Part shown: positions 1 to 5,745 of the stretch, in pieces | Layout: every line of letters starts with the position of its first letter | Position numbering within the stretch: the stretch's first letter is position 1 | Source: JBMOLK01 sp049325575 | Lineage (GTDB): Bacteria; Bacillota; Clostridia; Acetivibrionales; Acetivibrionaceae | Length of the DNA stretch: 5,745 nucleotides | Assembly: GCA_049325575.1 (NCBI GenBank) | Contig: JBMOLK010000266.1 | Location: 1 to 5,745 of the forward strand | Direction of reading: 5' to 3' | Notes under the pieces: generated by a model | What the model saw: only the letters and a program-made list of their open reading frames with translations | Databases searched by the model: none | Told to the model about the DNA's origin: nothing | Position numbers and translations under genes: made by a program

Positions 1-31
1 TACCCTAACTACGTATTAGATTAGCCTTTAC

Positions 32-61
32 ATTATAACATAATATTTTTTGAAAATCCAA
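32..61 (-). promoter_or_regulatory. Possible promoter for a gene beyond the left edge
   Basis: After the phosphoesterase stop, the minus strand has TTGGAT (61-56, three of six matches) and, 18 bases on, TATAAT (37-32) preceded by TG one base upstream, forming an extended -10. It would drive a gene starting left of the window. The 78-base stretch (1-78) shows no GC-rich hairpin or clear terminator, so read-through from the operon is also possible. AT-rich composition makes this call weak. Confidence 0.3.
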
Positions 62-78
62 TATATAGGCTAAAATTT

Positions 79-786
79 TTAAGGTACTACATCTAGAGGC
101 GTAAAATTCAAATAATCGGCAGAGATAAGATAAAACCCTATTCCCGCAACATTTCCGGTAATGGCACTCTTAAAACCCATTCCATGCAAATGGCCATATA
201 GACACTTTTTCACACCGTATTTCCCCATTATTTCCACAAATTCCGACGGTTCTCCCGCAGAGTTAAAGGGAGGATAATGCATTGCGACAATAATATTACT
301 GTTTTCTCCTGAAGCTGCAGCACTCTTTAAGGAAAGCTCCAGCCGCTGAAGCTCCCTTTCATATATCTTTCTGTCCTCCAGGCTAAAATCGTCGTCCCCT
401 GGGCATTTCCATCCTCTTGTACCGCATACCTTAAATTCTTCAATATTAAAACTGTTGTTATGCATAAAGCTGATTGTCTTGAAACTGTGTTCCTCCAAGA
501 ACTTTTCAAGTTTGCTCATGGTTGTCCACCAGTAGTCATGGTTGCCCTTTGATATTATTTTTTTCCCCGGCAGAGCATCGATAAATTCAAAATCTTTGAC
601 TGCCTGGTCAAGATATGTGGCCCATGAAATGTCACCGGGAATGATAACGTAATCACTGGATCCTACCTTTTCCTCCCAGTTTAATTTAAGCCTCTCCATA
701 TAATTTGACCACCTGTCGCCAAAAATATCCATAGGCTTATCGATGCCATATGCCAGATGAAGATCTGAAATTGCAAATGTAGCCAT
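79..786 (-). CDS. Calcineurin-like metallophosphoesterase (predicted phosphohydrolase)
   Basis: A 235-residue soluble protein with the full set of two-metal phosphoesterase motifs in order: SDLH (Asp8, His10), PGDISW (Asp52), KGNHDYWW (Asn82, His83, Asp84), MHYPP (His170) and YGHLHG (His199, His201). These residues bind two metal ions and activate water to cleave phosphoesters. The combination of SDLHLAYGIDKPMDIFG at the N-terminus with PGDISWA and GNHDYWW matches a conserved bacterial group annotated only as predicted phosphohydrolase (I believe COG1768); its substrate is unknown to me. No signal peptide or membrane segment is seen, so it should be cytoplasmic. It starts 12 bases after uvrC, and looks like the last gene of the operon within the window. 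A link to repair or to the PTS-like pair is not evident from the sequence; shared transcription is the only tie. Confidence 0.93.
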   Translation of the reverse strand: MATFAISDLHLAYGIDKPMDIFGDRWSNYMERLKLNWEEKVGSSDYVIIPGDISWATYLDQAVKDFEFIDALPGKKIISKGNHDYWWTTMSKLEKFLEEHSFKTISFMHNNSFNIEEFKVCGTRGWKCPGDDDFSLEDRKIYERELQRLELSLKSAAASGENSNIIVAMHYPPFNSAGEPSEFVEIMGKYGVKKCLYGHLHGMGFKSAITGNVAGIGFYLISADYLNFTPLDVVP

Positions 787-795
787 CTATTCTAA

Positions 796-800
796 CTCCT
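796..800 (-). promoter_or_regulatory. Ribosome binding site of the phosphoesterase, overlapping the uvrC stop
   Basis: AGGAG on the minus strand lies nine bases before the phosphoesterase ATG and shares bases with the uvrC TAG stop codon (TAGGAG). This places initiation where ribosomes finish uvrC, so the two genes are probably translationally coupled. It also fixes the ATG at 786 as the start. Confidence 0.75.
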
Positions 801-2655
801 ACTGCCTGAAATATTCAAATATCTTGTTGGCCAGATCCCTGTTGATTCCTTCCACTGCCGCCAAATCATCAACTCCGGCCGTTTTAATATTCTTTACCGA
901 ACCAAAATGTTTTATAAGTGCCTTCTTGCGCTTTGGCCCTACCCCTTCAATATCATCCAGGACAGACCCGGTATATCTTTTCTTCCTAAGTTTTTTATTA
1001 TATTCTACAGCAAACCTGTGGGCTTCATCCTGTATGGCAGTTATGAATCTCAATAAAGTAAGATCTTTTGATAAATCAAACTCCTGCGCTCTTGAAACCA
1101 AGCCTCTTGTTCTATGGTTTGAATCTTTTACCATTCCGTAAACAGGAATGTTTACATTAAGCTCCTTTAAAATGCTGTTTACAGCATTTACGTGTCCTAA
1201 TCCTCCATCTGCGAGAATCAGGTCAGGAAGTTTGCTGAACTTTGTCTTTTCAACACCTGTTTCACTCTTCTCTGAAAGTTCTTTCTTTGCATGACTAATC
1301 CTCCTATAGATCACTTCCTGCATGCTAGCGTAGTCGTTTTGACTGTCAATTGACTTAATTTTAAACCTTCTGTATTCACCTTTAGCAGGATAGCCCTTCT
1401 CAAAGACCACCATGGATGCAACCATCTCTGAAGCTCCTGTATTAGATATATCATATGCTTCTATCCTTTGAGGCAAATGGCCAAGTTCGAGAAGTTCGGC
1501 CAGTTTTTCCATACCTTCTTTTGCAAGTGCTTCTTCATTTTTTATTTTCTCTTTAAATTGATCCAGCGCAATAAGGGCATTTTGGGACACCATCTCTATC
1601 AGCCGGAGTTTTTCTCCTCTTCTGGGAACCTTTATATAAACCTTTGATGACCTCCTATCGCTAAGCCATCTTTCAATTATATTAAGCTCATCAATGTCCT
1701 CCTGAAGCACTATTTCGTTTGGTACATAGGCAGCACTACTGTAAAACTGTTTTACAAATGAAGTCATAAGTTCGCTGTCGGTTACATCCCCTATACCTTC
1801 AAATATGAAGTGCTCTCTACCTATAAGCTTGCCGCCCCGTATAAAGAATACCTGTATGCAGGAGTCGGTTTGACCTTTGGCAAAAGCTATTACGTCCTGA
1901 TCTTCCATAGCAGTGGAGACAACTTTTTGTCTTTCTGCTATATGCCTAAGGCTGATTATTTTATCTCTTAACCTTGCAGCCTTCTCAAAGTCAAGATTCT
2001 GGGAGGCTTCCCCCATCTCCTTTTCAAGTCGCTTTATTATTTCTTCCTGTTTTCCGCCCAGGAAGCTGCATATATCCGACATAAGAGCCCTGTACTCTTC
2101 TTTGTTCACATTACCCTGACAAGGCCCCATACATTGGTAAATATAATAGTTAAGACATGGCCTGTCCTTACCTATATCCCGTGGAAATACCTTGCTGCAG
2201 GTCTTTATTGGAAACAGCTTTTTCAAAAGATCTATGGTATCCCTGACTGCAAAACCACTTGTGTATGGCCCAAAATATTTTGCTCCATCTTTTTCAATTT
2301 TTCTTGTCATCACTATACGGGGATAATCTTCATTCATAGTTACCTTTATATACGGATAGGTTTTATCATCTTTTAAAAGTATATTAAACTTGGGTTTATA
2401 CTTTTTAATAAGGTTGCACTCAAGTATCAATGCCTCCAATTCCGTATCGGTAACAATATACTCAAACTCTTCAATTCTTGATACCATTGCCAAAACCTTG
2501 GGAGTCTGGCTTGATTGGGACGTAAAATACTGTCTCACCCTGTTTTTTAAAACAACAGCCTTTCCGATATATATAATCTCACCGTTTTTATCCTTCATAA
2601 TATAAACGCCCGGTTTCTCGGGCAGTTTTCTTAGTTCCTCTTGTATATCAAACAT
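799..2655 (-). CDS. uvrC: UvrABC system protein C (excinuclease subunit)
   Basis: UvrC makes both incisions in nucleotide excision repair after UvrA and UvrB find the lesion. Numbering from the preferred start gives 618 residues (E. coli 610). The GIY-YIG nuclease domain (about 15-92) has GVY at 16-18, YIG at 29-31, Arg39 and Glu79. Four cysteines (153, 167, 175, 179) match the iron-sulphur cluster positions. A UVR motif for UvrB contact lies at about 202-239. The RNase H-like nuclease has Asp402 in YDISNT, Asp483 in ADGG and His546 in DEAHRFA. Paired helix-hairpin-helix motifs are at 566-616. One oddity is GKAVVLKNR where GKAKNLKNR is usual. I prefer the ATG at 2655 because clostridial UvrC proteins commonly begin MFDIQ; it leaves five bases after the enzyme I stop, with GAGG 3 bases and AGGA 10 bases upstream. 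An in-frame ATG at 2682 would add nine residues and overlap enzyme I by 22 bases. Normally housekeeping, it is here co-transcribed with a PTS-like pair. Confidence 0.97.
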   Translation of the reverse strand: MFDIQEELRKLPEKPGVYIMKDKNGEIIYIGKAVVLKNRVRQYFTSQSSQTPKVLAMVSRIEEFEYIVTDTELEALILECNLIKKYKPKFNILLKDDKTYPYIKVTMNEDYPRIVMTRKIEKDGAKYFGPYTSGFAVRDTIDLLKKLFPIKTCSKVFPRDIGKDRPCLNYYIYQCMGPCQGNVNKEEYRALMSDICSFLGGKQEEIIKRLEKEMGEASQNLDFEKAARLRDKIISLRHIAERQKVVSTAMEDQDVIAFAKGQTDSCIQVFFIRGGKLIGREHFIFEGIGDVTDSELMTSFVKQFYSSAAYVPNEIVLQEDIDELNIIERWLSDRRSSKVYIKVPRRGEKLRLIEMVSQNALIALDQFKEKIKNEEALAKEGMEKLAELLELGHLPQRIEAYDISNTGASEMVASMVVFEKGYPAKGEYRRFKIKSIDSQNDYASMQEVIYRRISHAKKELSEKSETGVEKTKFSKLPDLILADGGLGHVNAVNSILKELNVNIPVYGMVKDSNHRTRGLVSRAQEFDLSKDLTLLRFITAIQDEAHRFAVEYNKKLRKKRYTGSVLDDIEGVGPKRKKALIKHFGSVKNIKTAGVDDLAAVEGINRDLANKIFEYFRQ

Positions 2656-2660
2656 TTTCC

Positions 2661-4397
2661 TCACATCCTGCTTTGTAGCCATCCTGATAATATATCCTTA
2701 ACATCTTCCAAAGACTCGCTTACAAGTACCTTATCTGCTAACATCCGAGCTTCCTTAAAGCTTATTTCTCTTATAAACTTGTCAATACCTGCAACTGAAG
2801 CCGGACTCATACTAAGATCATGTGCTCCCATTCCAACAAGAACAACGGCTGCCAACGGATCTATTGCCATTTCTCCGCAAATGCTTACCGTCTTGTTATT
2901 CTCTATTGCTTTATCTATACAATACTTTATTGTTTTTAAAAGCTCAGGTTCAAGATATGACCTTTTCTCAAGGGTTGAGCACTTTCTGCTAAGATCGCAA
3001 ATTTGATGCAGTAAATCGTTTGTACCTATACTTATAAAGTCTACTTCTTTTAATATGGCTTCGAGGTCATCCACCGCCGACTTGGTCTCTACTACAGCAC
3101 CGATTCTGATACTTCTTCCAGGGATTGCCCCGTCAGTTGACAACTCTTTGTTGACATTTTTAATCAGAGCTTTTACTTCTTTTATTTCCTCTGCTGTATT
3201 AACCATGGGAAATGTAATGCTTACATTCCCAAAACCAGAAGCACGCAGAATAGATCGAATTTGTGCCATAAGCTCCTGTTTTTGCTCCAGTGATCTTTTT
3301 ATACCCCTGGAACTTCGTCTTAATGATTCCGGATTTATCCCTAAAAACCCGGGCATTTTATCTCCGCCAATATCGGCAGTTCTTATTACCACCGGTTTAT
3401 TACCCATATCTTTGGCCATTTTCGAGTATATAAGGAACTGCCTTTTTTCATCGGGGATTCTTTTATAATTGATAAAAAGTGATTCAGTTCTGACAAGTCC
3501 TATGCCACTGATATTTATCTTCTTTGCCATACTAAATTCTTTTACATTACTTATATTAGCAGATAAACTCACCCTATGTCTATCGGAAGTTAATACCGGA
3601 TAGTCATCAGCTATGTTATTTCCCTCATTGTCATCTATACAAGCTCTATCATACTGCATCAATTTACAATTAATTATCTCTGACTCGTTAGGATTAACAA
3701 CCAGAGTGTTTGCAAAACAATCTATTATTGCTATTTTACCTTTTAACTTTTCCATGTCTTCAAAGCTTATAGCACCCAGAGTCGGTATTCCTATGCTTCT
3801 TAAAATTATAGCGGCATGTGTGAAATAACCTGCACCTTCATATGCAACAACACCCTGAACGCCCTTTTTACTCAGCATGGCAGCGATTATTGGCGTCAAC
3901 TCTTCTACTACAACAATATGACTGCTGTTTATCTTTGCAAATTTGGCTTCATTATTACTGGAAATATTCTTAATCAGTCTTCTTCTAATATCATTAAGGT
4001 CATGTATACGCTCCTTGATATACTCATTATCGCTTTGTTTAATTTCATCTATGTACTTTTGGATACAGGTGTGAATTGCCTTCCTTGCATAAAATCTTTT
4101 TTGTTTTATTGTGCTTTTAATATCTTCAAAGAAGGCCTTATCATCAAGTACTTCCTTATAAAAATCAAATATTCGGTTTTCCTCTTCGCTAAGGATACCT
4201 TTAAACCCGTCCTTTAAATCATAAATTTCAATAAATGTCTTGCATATGGCTACCTCTAAACTTGTAATCTGATTTTCTACCTCTGTCTCTTCCACCAGAT
4301 CATCGGTTATTTTAACATCCATATCTTTAATTGTGACTATCTCACCTATTCCAAGTCCGGTTGAAACAGACTCACCTTTAAAGATTTTTCTACACAT
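2661..4397 (-). CDS. ptsI: PTS enzyme I homologue (PEP-protein phosphotransferase), divergent
   Basis: A 578-residue protein, close to the 575 of E. coli enzyme I, with all domains: an N-terminal HPr-binding/swivelling phospho-His region (about 1-245) and a PEP-binding barrel (about 265-560). Enzyme I takes phosphate from PEP onto a His and passes it to HPr in the cytoplasm. Residues aligned by eye to the E. coli enzyme are kept: His194 (H189), Arg303 in GLVRTE (R296), Arg339 in IRTADIGGDK (R332), Glu437 in VVETKSA (E431), Asn460-Asp461 in IGTNDL (N454/D455), Arg471 (R465) and Cys507 in SICGEMA (C502). Signature contexts are altered: GGRTSH reads AGYFTH, the GWRAIR region reads SSRGIK, and VDRGN reads LSRKC. 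It begins two bases after the HPr-like gene with only a weak GGGGGA site, suggesting translational coupling. Because the paired HPr lacks His15, its phosphate acceptor is unclear. Family assignment is firm; ordinary PTS function is not, so the symbol means homologue. Confidence 0.9.
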   Translation of the reverse strand: MCRKIFKGESVSTGLGIGEIVTIKDMDVKITDDLVEETEVENQITSLEVAICKTFIEIYDLKDGFKGILSEEENRIFDFYKEVLDDKAFFEDIKSTIKQKRFYARKAIHTCIQKYIDEIKQSDNEYIKERIHDLNDIRRRLIKNISSNNEAKFAKINSSHIVVVEELTPIIAAMLSKKGVQGVVAYEGAGYFTHAAIILRSIGIPTLGAISFEDMEKLKGKIAIIDCFANTLVVNPNESEIINCKLMQYDRACIDDNEGNNIADDYPVLTSDRHRVSLSANISNVKEFSMAKKINISGIGLVRTESLFINYKRIPDEKRQFLIYSKMAKDMGNKPVVIRTADIGGDKMPGFLGINPESLRRSSRGIKRSLEQKQELMAQIRSILRASGFGNVSITFPMVNTAEEIKEVKALIKNVNKELSTDGAIPGRSIRIGAVVETKSAVDDLEAILKEVDFISIGTNDLLHQICDLSRKCSTLEKRSYLEPELLKTIKYCIDKAIENNKTVSICGEMAIDPLAAVVLVGMGAHDLSMSPASVAGIDKFIREISFKEARMLADKVLVSESLEDVKDILSGWLQSRM

Positions 4398-4399
4398 AG

Positions 4400-4669
4400 T
4401 TAAACACTTTCCCCCAAGTTTGAAATAAGATATCTTTCCAGCTCTTCAGCAGCCTTTTCTTCGTCTTCACCTTCTGTTATAAGCATAATTCTACTACCGC
4501 TTCCAACCCCTAAAGACAAAAGCCCAAGCAAACTCTTGGCATTTGCTTTTCTTTCGTCTTTTTCTATCCATATACTTGATTTATAGTTTGATGCCTGTTG
4601 AATAAACATCGCAGCAGGCTTGGACTCCAATCCCGTTTCATTTTTTATTATTATTTCTTTCTTAACCAT
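4400..4669 (-). CDS. HPr-family protein lacking the active-site histidine (Crh-like)
   Basis: An 89-residue protein spanning the whole HPr fold, and the canonical HPr numbering fits without gaps. The active-site loop, normally GLHARPA (13-19), reads GLESKPA here: His15 is Glu, Ala16 is Ser and Arg17 is Lys. The codon for residue 15 is GAG (complement of 4625-4627). It therefore cannot carry phosphate from enzyme I to sugar permeases. The regulatory site is intact: NAKSLLGLLSLG at 43-54 has Ser46, the residue HPr kinase/phosphorylase modifies, with Leu replacing the usual Met at 48 and 51. In Bacillus, Crh has Gln15 and Ser46 and acts as a CcpA corepressor when Ser46 is phosphorylated; a similar role is inferred here. 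Glu15 could instead mimic a permanently phosphorylated His15. It starts the operon and ends two bases before the enzyme I gene. The HPr fold is near certain; the Crh-like role is inference, and orthology to Bacillus crh is unproven. Confidence 0.92.
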   Translation of the reverse strand: MVKKEIIIKNETGLESKPAAMFIQQASNYKSSIWIEKDERKANAKSLLGLLSLGVGSGSRIMLITEGEDEEKAAEELERYLISNLGESV

Positions 4670-4680
4670 CTCTTAGACAG

Positions 4681-4686
4681 CCTCCT
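4681..4686 (-). promoter_or_regulatory. Ribosome binding site of the HPr-family gene, wide spacing
   Basis: A full AGGAGG on the minus strand lies 11 bases before the ATG, wider than the usual 5-9. An in-frame TAA sits two codons upstream of the ATG, so no longer start is possible. The strong site and the HPr-like N-terminus (MVKKEIIIKNETGL) both fix this start. Confidence 0.8.
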
Positions 4687-4699
4687 AATTAATTTTATT

Positions 4700-4729
4700 A
4701 TTATATTTGATAAACATGCGAATTTTTAA
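4700..4729 (-). promoter_or_regulatory. Candidate promoter for the HPr-EI-uvrC operon (proximal)
   Basis: A perfect TATAAT lies at 4705-4700 on the minus strand, with a weak TTAAAA (4 of 6) 18 bases upstream at 4729-4724. It would start transcription near 4693 and leave a leader of about 24 bases containing only the ribosome binding site. The surrounding DNA is very AT-rich, so the -10 match could be chance. It may act with, or instead of, the distal candidate. Confidence 0.3.
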
Positions 4730-4766
4730 GATCCGAATTTTGCTTTATTAACTTCATTTTATAATA

Positions 4767-4795
4767 TTTATATCACTATTTGAAGCATAGGTCCA
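4767..4795 (-). promoter_or_regulatory. Candidate promoter for the HPr-EI-uvrC operon (distal)
   Basis: On the minus strand, TGGACC (4795-4790, 4 of 6 matches to TTGACA) and TATAAA (4772-4767) are separated by 17 bases, and a TG one base before the -10 makes it an extended -10 element. Transcription would start near 4760 and give a leader of about 90 bases before the HPr start codon. The -35 overlaps one copy of the CATAGGTC word, so a protein bound there could compete with polymerase. This is a prediction from consensus only, in very AT-rich DNA where chance matches are common. Confidence 0.35.
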
Positions 4796-4858
4796 GAGTT
4801 TTTATTGAAATGACCTAAATCATAGGTCAATCATTGGCATACATATGATTGACCTATG
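4786..4858. repeat. Cluster of four CATAGGTC / GACCTATG words
   Basis: Besides the two arms of the 14-bp palindrome (4821-4834 and 4845-4858), the core word recurs as CATAGGTC at 4786-4793 and as TGACCTA at 4811-4817. The cores AGGTC/GACCT therefore sit at 4789, 4812, 4824 and 4851 in alternating orientation. Adjacent copies can pair in more than one way: 4811-4816 with 4824-4829, or 4821-4834 with 4845-4858. This could reflect a multi-site operator or alternative RNA folds. The rightward two could also act only on the vanW transcript end. The leftmost copy overlaps the -35 of a candidate promoter. Confidence 0.6.
4821..4858. repeat. Perfect 14-bp inverted repeat (hairpin) downstream of the vanW-like gene
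   Basis: CATAGGTCAATCAT at 4821-4834 is exactly complementary to ATGATTGACCTATG at 4845-4858, with a 10-base loop. It starts 8 bases after the vanW-like stop codon, a normal place for a terminator. However, the stem is AT-rich and, on the minus strand, is followed by ATTTAGGTCATTTC rather than a T-run. The T-run (ATTTTT) lies on the plus-strand side, where no gene is known to end. It may be a weak or bidirectional terminator, an mRNA 3' stabilising hairpin, or a protein-binding operator. The repeat itself is certain; its role is not. Confidence 0.85.
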
Positions 4859-4866
4859 TCAGATTT

Positions 4867-5712
4867 TTAGACCCTGTTTTCATAAATTTTCACAGTTACT
4901 TTACTTTTAGTCAAAAACACCTTGATAATTACCGGGTACTGTCGGTTGTTTCTAAACTTGAAATCTACTGAATCGTATGCCACTGTAGCATCTCTTCCTT
5001 TTGGAACATAACCCACAGATTTAGAATGTACATGCCTTTCGGTTATATCAAGTCCTCCTCTTTCTGCTGCATTATATAATGTTGAAGATAATTGGCATAT
5101 GCCTCCGCCTACCCCGTACCCCTTCTTAGGGCGTCCATCTTCTGCTTTTACTATTATGGGTGCTTTTTTGTACCCCTTATCCGCTGTCCTCCTGCCCAAA
5201 GTACCGTTGAAGGAAAACTCTTCTCCGGGCTCTACCTTCTCGTTATTTATACAATCTGCTGCCACCTCGATATTGTCCACCCTGTTTTCCTGTTTATCCA
5301 CTAATGGAGTAGAGAAACTTCCTATCTCAACAAACTTACTTTTAAGATAGTCAGAGGTAATCCCAGGTGTCAGATCCTCTACTATCAAATCCACCCTGTC
5401 ACCTTCTTTTGCATTAAACAGGGCTTCCCTGGTCTTTTCTATATTAAGCTTCTTTCCATAACTTTCCGGCGTAATTTCCCATTTCTCTTCATCTAGTTTA
5501 GCATCTTTAGGTGCTGTGTCAATTTTCTCCGACATCTTTTTGATTATACCATCTACCTGTGACTTTGTCATACCGCCAAGGTTTTGGTTTCCCAAATAAA
5601 CATCATTCTTTAATTTATTTTCCAAGGGGCTGCCGCACCCAACTAATAATGCTAGCAGGCAGGTTATGAGAAAAGTATATACCATAACTTTATTTTTTTT
5701 GGGGTCCTTCAT
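4867..5712 (-). CDS. VanW-family lipoprotein with one peptidoglycan-binding-like domain
   Basis: A 281-residue predicted lipoprotein. The N-terminus has Lys residues, a hydrophobic stretch (about 9-24) and a lipobox LVGC at 23-26, so Cys26 should be lipidated and the protein held on the outer face of the membrane. Residues about 37-120 (including NLGGMT at 44-49) resemble the PG_binding_4-type region found before VanW domains. The VanW domain covers about 133-270, with VEPGEEFSFN at 160-169, GGGICQLSSTLYNA at 202-215 and ERHVHS at 225-230. The family's biochemical role is not established; the name comes from vancomycin resistance clusters, but no van genes are nearby and resistance should not be inferred. 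At 281 residues it is shorter than many relatives with two such N-terminal domains. The ATG is preceded by a purine-rich site (GAGGGGAGGG, complement of 5719-5728) six bases upstream. It ends in TAA. Its promoter is outside the window, and a 197-bp gap separates it from the next operon. Confidence 0.9.
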   Translation of the reverse strand: MKDPKKNKVMVYTFLITCLLALLVGCGSPLENKLKNDVYLGNQNLGGMTKSQVDGIIKKMSEKIDTAPKDAKLDEEKWEITPESYGKKLNIEKTREALFNAKEGDRVDLIVEDLTPGITSDYLKSKFVEIGSFSTPLVDKQENRVDNIEVAADCINNEKVEPGEEFSFNGTLGRRTADKGYKKAPIIVKAEDGRPKKGYGVGGGICQLSSTLYNAAERGGLDITERHVHSKSVGYVPKGRDATVAYDSVDFKFRNNRQYPVIIKVFLTKSKVTVKIYENRV

Positions 5713-5745
5713 ACCAGTCCCTCCCCTCTTTAATATTTTGCGTCT

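Noticed and set aside
22..73. TTAGCC at 22-27 and GGCTAA at 68-73 as a possible terminator stem after the phosphoesterase
   Set aside because: Only six base pairs with a 40-base loop and no positioned T-run.
824..2605. Several plus-strand open frames opposite uvrC
   Set aside because: All overlap the firmly identified uvrC and show no recognisable domain or convincing start context.
3055..3468. Plus-strand open frame of 137 codons
   Set aside because: Antisense to the conserved PEP-binding domain of enzyme I; Ser/Leu/Ile-rich translation without motifs.
3816..4217. Plus-strand open frame of 133 codons with hydrophobic, Cys-rich translation
   Set aside because: It lies wholly inside the enzyme I gene on the opposite strand, matches no family I know, and its composition is what the antisense of a low-GC gene gives.
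4719..4741. Direct repeat CGAATTTT (4719-4726 and 4734-4741) in the operon leader
   Set aside because: Eight bases, mostly A and T, in AT-rich DNA; likely chance.
4786..4858. CRISPR array or mobile element end
   Set aside because: The repeats are too short, alternate in orientation, have irregular spacing, and no transposase or cas gene is nearby.
4867..5712. Vancomycin resistance determinant
   Set aside because: Only a VanW domain is present; no vanH, ligase, vanX or two-component genes are in the window, and VanW domains are common in non-resistant Gram-positives.

Overview
The window is a low-GC, tightly packed stretch of what looks like a Gram-positive Bacillota chromosome, most likely class Clostridia. 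Reasons: AT-rich intergenic DNA, AGGAGG-type ribosome binding sites, a VanW-family lipoprotein, an HPr with the Gram-positive regulatory Ser46, and a UvrC of clostridial type. A cellulolytic cluster III clostridium (Ruminiclostridium-like) is my guess; the sequence does not prove it. All five genes lie on the minus strand, so transcription runs from the right end to the left.

Right part (4867-5712): a VanW-domain lipoprotein gene whose promoter lies outside the window. It is followed by a 197-bp intergenic region (4670-4866) holding a perfect 14-bp inverted repeat, further partial copies of the same CATAGGTC word, and two candidate promoters for the genes to the left.

Left part (79-4669): a compact four-gene cluster that is probably one operon. 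Its order is an HPr-family protein, a full-length PTS enzyme I homologue, UvrC, and a calcineurin-like metallophosphoesterase. Spacings are 2 nt between HPr and EI, 5 nt between EI and uvrC (or a 22-nt overlap with the upstream start), and 12 nt between uvrC and the phosphoesterase. The last 78 bases hold no gene but contain a possible promoter for something beyond the left edge.

The most notable point is the HPr/EI pair. The HPr has Glu at position 15, where the phosphorylated His normally sits, but keeps Ser46, so it resembles the regulatory protein Crh more than a transport phosphocarrier. The adjacent EI keeps every catalytic residue I can align (His194, Arg303, Arg339, Glu437, Asn460-Asp461, Arg471, Cys507), yet several signature motifs around them have drifted. 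An apparently active EI paired with an HPr that cannot accept its phosphate, in one operon with a DNA repair nuclease, suggests a signalling or allosteric role rather than sugar uptake. That reading is inference.
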